DNA of 64,000 bases from DASVEE01 sp036380735 (lineage in GTDB: Bacteria; Acidobacteriota; Thermoanaerobaculia; Gp7-AA8): assembly GCA_036380735.1 (NCBI GenBank), contig DASVEE010000006.1, positions 62,001-126,000 of the forward strand, written 5' to 3'. Every line of letters starts with the position of its first letter. The first letter of the stretch is position 1. This document shows, piece by piece, positions 63,127 to 64,000 of this stretch. Below the pieces are notes generated by a model. The model saw only the letters and a list, made by a program, of their open reading frames with translations. It made no database searches and had not been told where the DNA came from. Both the position numbers and the translations under genes were made by a program.

Positions 63127-63878
63127 TCACGACCATCATCGTCGACGACGAACGTCCCGCGCGGCAGAAGCTGCGCACGCTGCTGGCCGCTCATCAGGAT
63201 GTCGACATCGTCCGCGAGTGCGCCAACGGCGACGACGCGCTGCAGGTGATCCGCGAGGTGCGTCCCGACCTCGTCTTCCTCGACGTGCAGATGCCCGGCC
63301 GCGACGGCTTCGGTGTCGTGCGCGAGCTCGGCGATGCCGCGCGCCTCGTCGTCTTCGTCACCGCCTACGACCAGTACGCGGTGAAGGCGTTCGAGGTGCA
63401 GGCGCTCGATTACCTCCTCAAGCCGTTCGACCGGCTGCGGCTGGAGCAGACGATGACGCGCGTGCGCGAGAGGATGCGCAACGGCCACGACGACCTTCAG
63501 GAGCGCCTCCGGGCGATGCTGGAGGAGGTCAGCGCGCGCACGGCGCTCGACCGGCTGATGATCAAGACCGCGGGGCGCATCACCTTCCTGCGCGTCGGCG
63601 AGATCGACTGGATCGAGGCGGCGGACAACTACGTGCGCGTCCACTCCGGCCGCGAGAAGCACCTCATCCGCGAGACGATGAACAACCTGGAAACACAGCT
63701 CGACCGAAGGAAGTTCGTGCGGGTGCATCGCTCGGCGATCGTGAACGTCGACGCCATCGTGGAGATCCGGTCGCTGTTCCACGGCGATCACAACCTGCTG
63801 CTGAAGACCGGCGCGGAGATCCCGCTGGGGCGGGCGTACCGGGAGAGGTTGGAGGCGGTGTTCGGCAGAGGGCTATGA
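63123..63878 (+). CDS. LytTR-family response regulator
   Basis: A 251-residue protein: a receiver domain (D-D-E near residue 8-10; phospho-acceptor in D-L-V-F-L-D-V-Q-M-P; Lys in L-L-K-P-F-D) and a C-terminal LytTR DNA-binding domain (I-D-W-I-E-A-A-D-N-Y-V-R-V, then F-V-R-V-H-R-S-A-I-V-N). It is coupled to the kinase by an ATGA overlap. Targets are unknown. Confidence 0.9.
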   Translation: MITTIIVDDERPARQKLRTLLAAHQDVDIVRECANGDDALQVIREVRPDLVFLDVQMPGRDGFGVVRELGDAARLVVFVTAYDQYAVKAFEVQALDYLLKPFDRLRLEQTMTRVRERMRNGHDDLQERLRAMLEEVSARTALDRLMIKTAGRITFLRVGEIDWIEAADNYVRVHSGREKHLIRETMNNLETQLDRRKFVRVHRSAIVNVDAIVEIRSLFHGDHNLLLKTGAEIPLGRAYRERLEAVFGRGL

Positions 63879-63883
63879 GAGAC

Positions 63884-63972
63884 GAGGGCTCAGCGCGCAG
63901 GGCCCAGGGCTCAGGGGGCTGCGCTGCGCCGGGCTGTTCGCCTGAGCCCTGGGCCCTGAGCACTGAGCCCTC
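63884..63972. terminator. long hairpin of GGGCTCAGG-type repeats
   Basis: The left arm (63884-63915, GAGGGCTCAG...CCCAGGGCTCAGG) and right arm (63941-63972, CCTGAGCCCTGGGCCC...GAGCCCTC) are 32-bp near-perfect complements. It lies 6 bp after the regulator stop and probably terminates transcription; it is a third kind of intergenic repeat in this window. Confidence 0.8.
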
Positions 63973-64000
63973 AGAAAAGCCGTTCACCCCACCCAGTCGC
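63971..64000 (-). CDS. possible 3' end of a convergent gene
   Basis: On the minus strand the last bases read T-G-W-G-E-R-L-F and a stop in an open frame running off the window. A hairpin between two convergent ends would fit, but ten codons are too few to identify a gene. Confidence 0.25.
   Translation of the reverse strand, partial: ATGWGERLF

Overview
This is a GC-rich bacterial window with no rRNA, no CRISPR array and one complete tRNA. Gene content suggests a soil-type Acidobacteriota or a close relative. The pointers are a TolB-propeller amidohydrolase, an S9 exopeptidase, TPR-CHAT proteins tied to a sigma factor, LytS/LytTR signalling and many small secreted proteins. The taxonomy is an inference from gene content only.

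Layout. 1-13 kb is mostly house and exported functions: the 3' end of an EF-hand protein, a small secreted Cys-rich protein, a DHA2-type MFS pump divergent from a LysR regulator, a frameshifted M20 peptidase, a coupled zinc metallopeptidase and ComEC-like metallo-beta-lactamase pair, and a UvrA2/DrrC-like ABC protein. 13-20 kb holds a minus-strand set built on a sigma factor translationally coupled to one long protein that joins an anti-sigma zinc finger, a membrane helix, TPRs and a CHAT protease, with three small beta-rich genes downstream. 20-31 kb holds an amidohydrolase, a two-gene SIR2-TIR plus nSTAND-TPR module (predicted immunity), an S9 peptidase and an XRE regulator. 31.5-32.6 kb is a 43/22-bp minisatellite, followed by a GAF/PAS histidine kinase.

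35.5-57 kb looks like an accessory island. It holds two and a half copies of an XRE plus 150-aa module, a SAF-domain/membrane trio, a cytosolic S8 subtilase, a second TPR-CHAT protease with a small beta-rich partner, a MITE-like hairpin insertion, a tRNA 3' fragment, a secreted hydrolase with a vWD domain, and a four-gene GNAT-TIR / MoxR AAA / SAV_2336-like degenerate vWA / SLOG operon ending beside tRNA-Asp. 57-64 kb returns to ordinary genes: rfbC, a LuxR-type regulator, terC, an htpX fragment, nhaR, an AI-2E family exporter and a LytS/LytTR two-component pair.

A recurrent 9-bp repeat (consensus TCCYATNSG and its complement GGACGAATG/GGACCTATG) forms clusters and inverted arms in about a dozen places in 1-36.4 kb and 58.3-64 kb. 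It is absent from 36.4-58.3 kb, which supports separate ancestry for that middle part. One cluster sits in frame inside the MFS gene, and another directly follows an AraC-family gene remnant. The strongest candidates for undescribed systems are the sigma/anti-sigma-CHAT pair, the SIR2-TIR/nSTAND pair and the GNAT-TIR/MoxR/vWA/SLOG operon.
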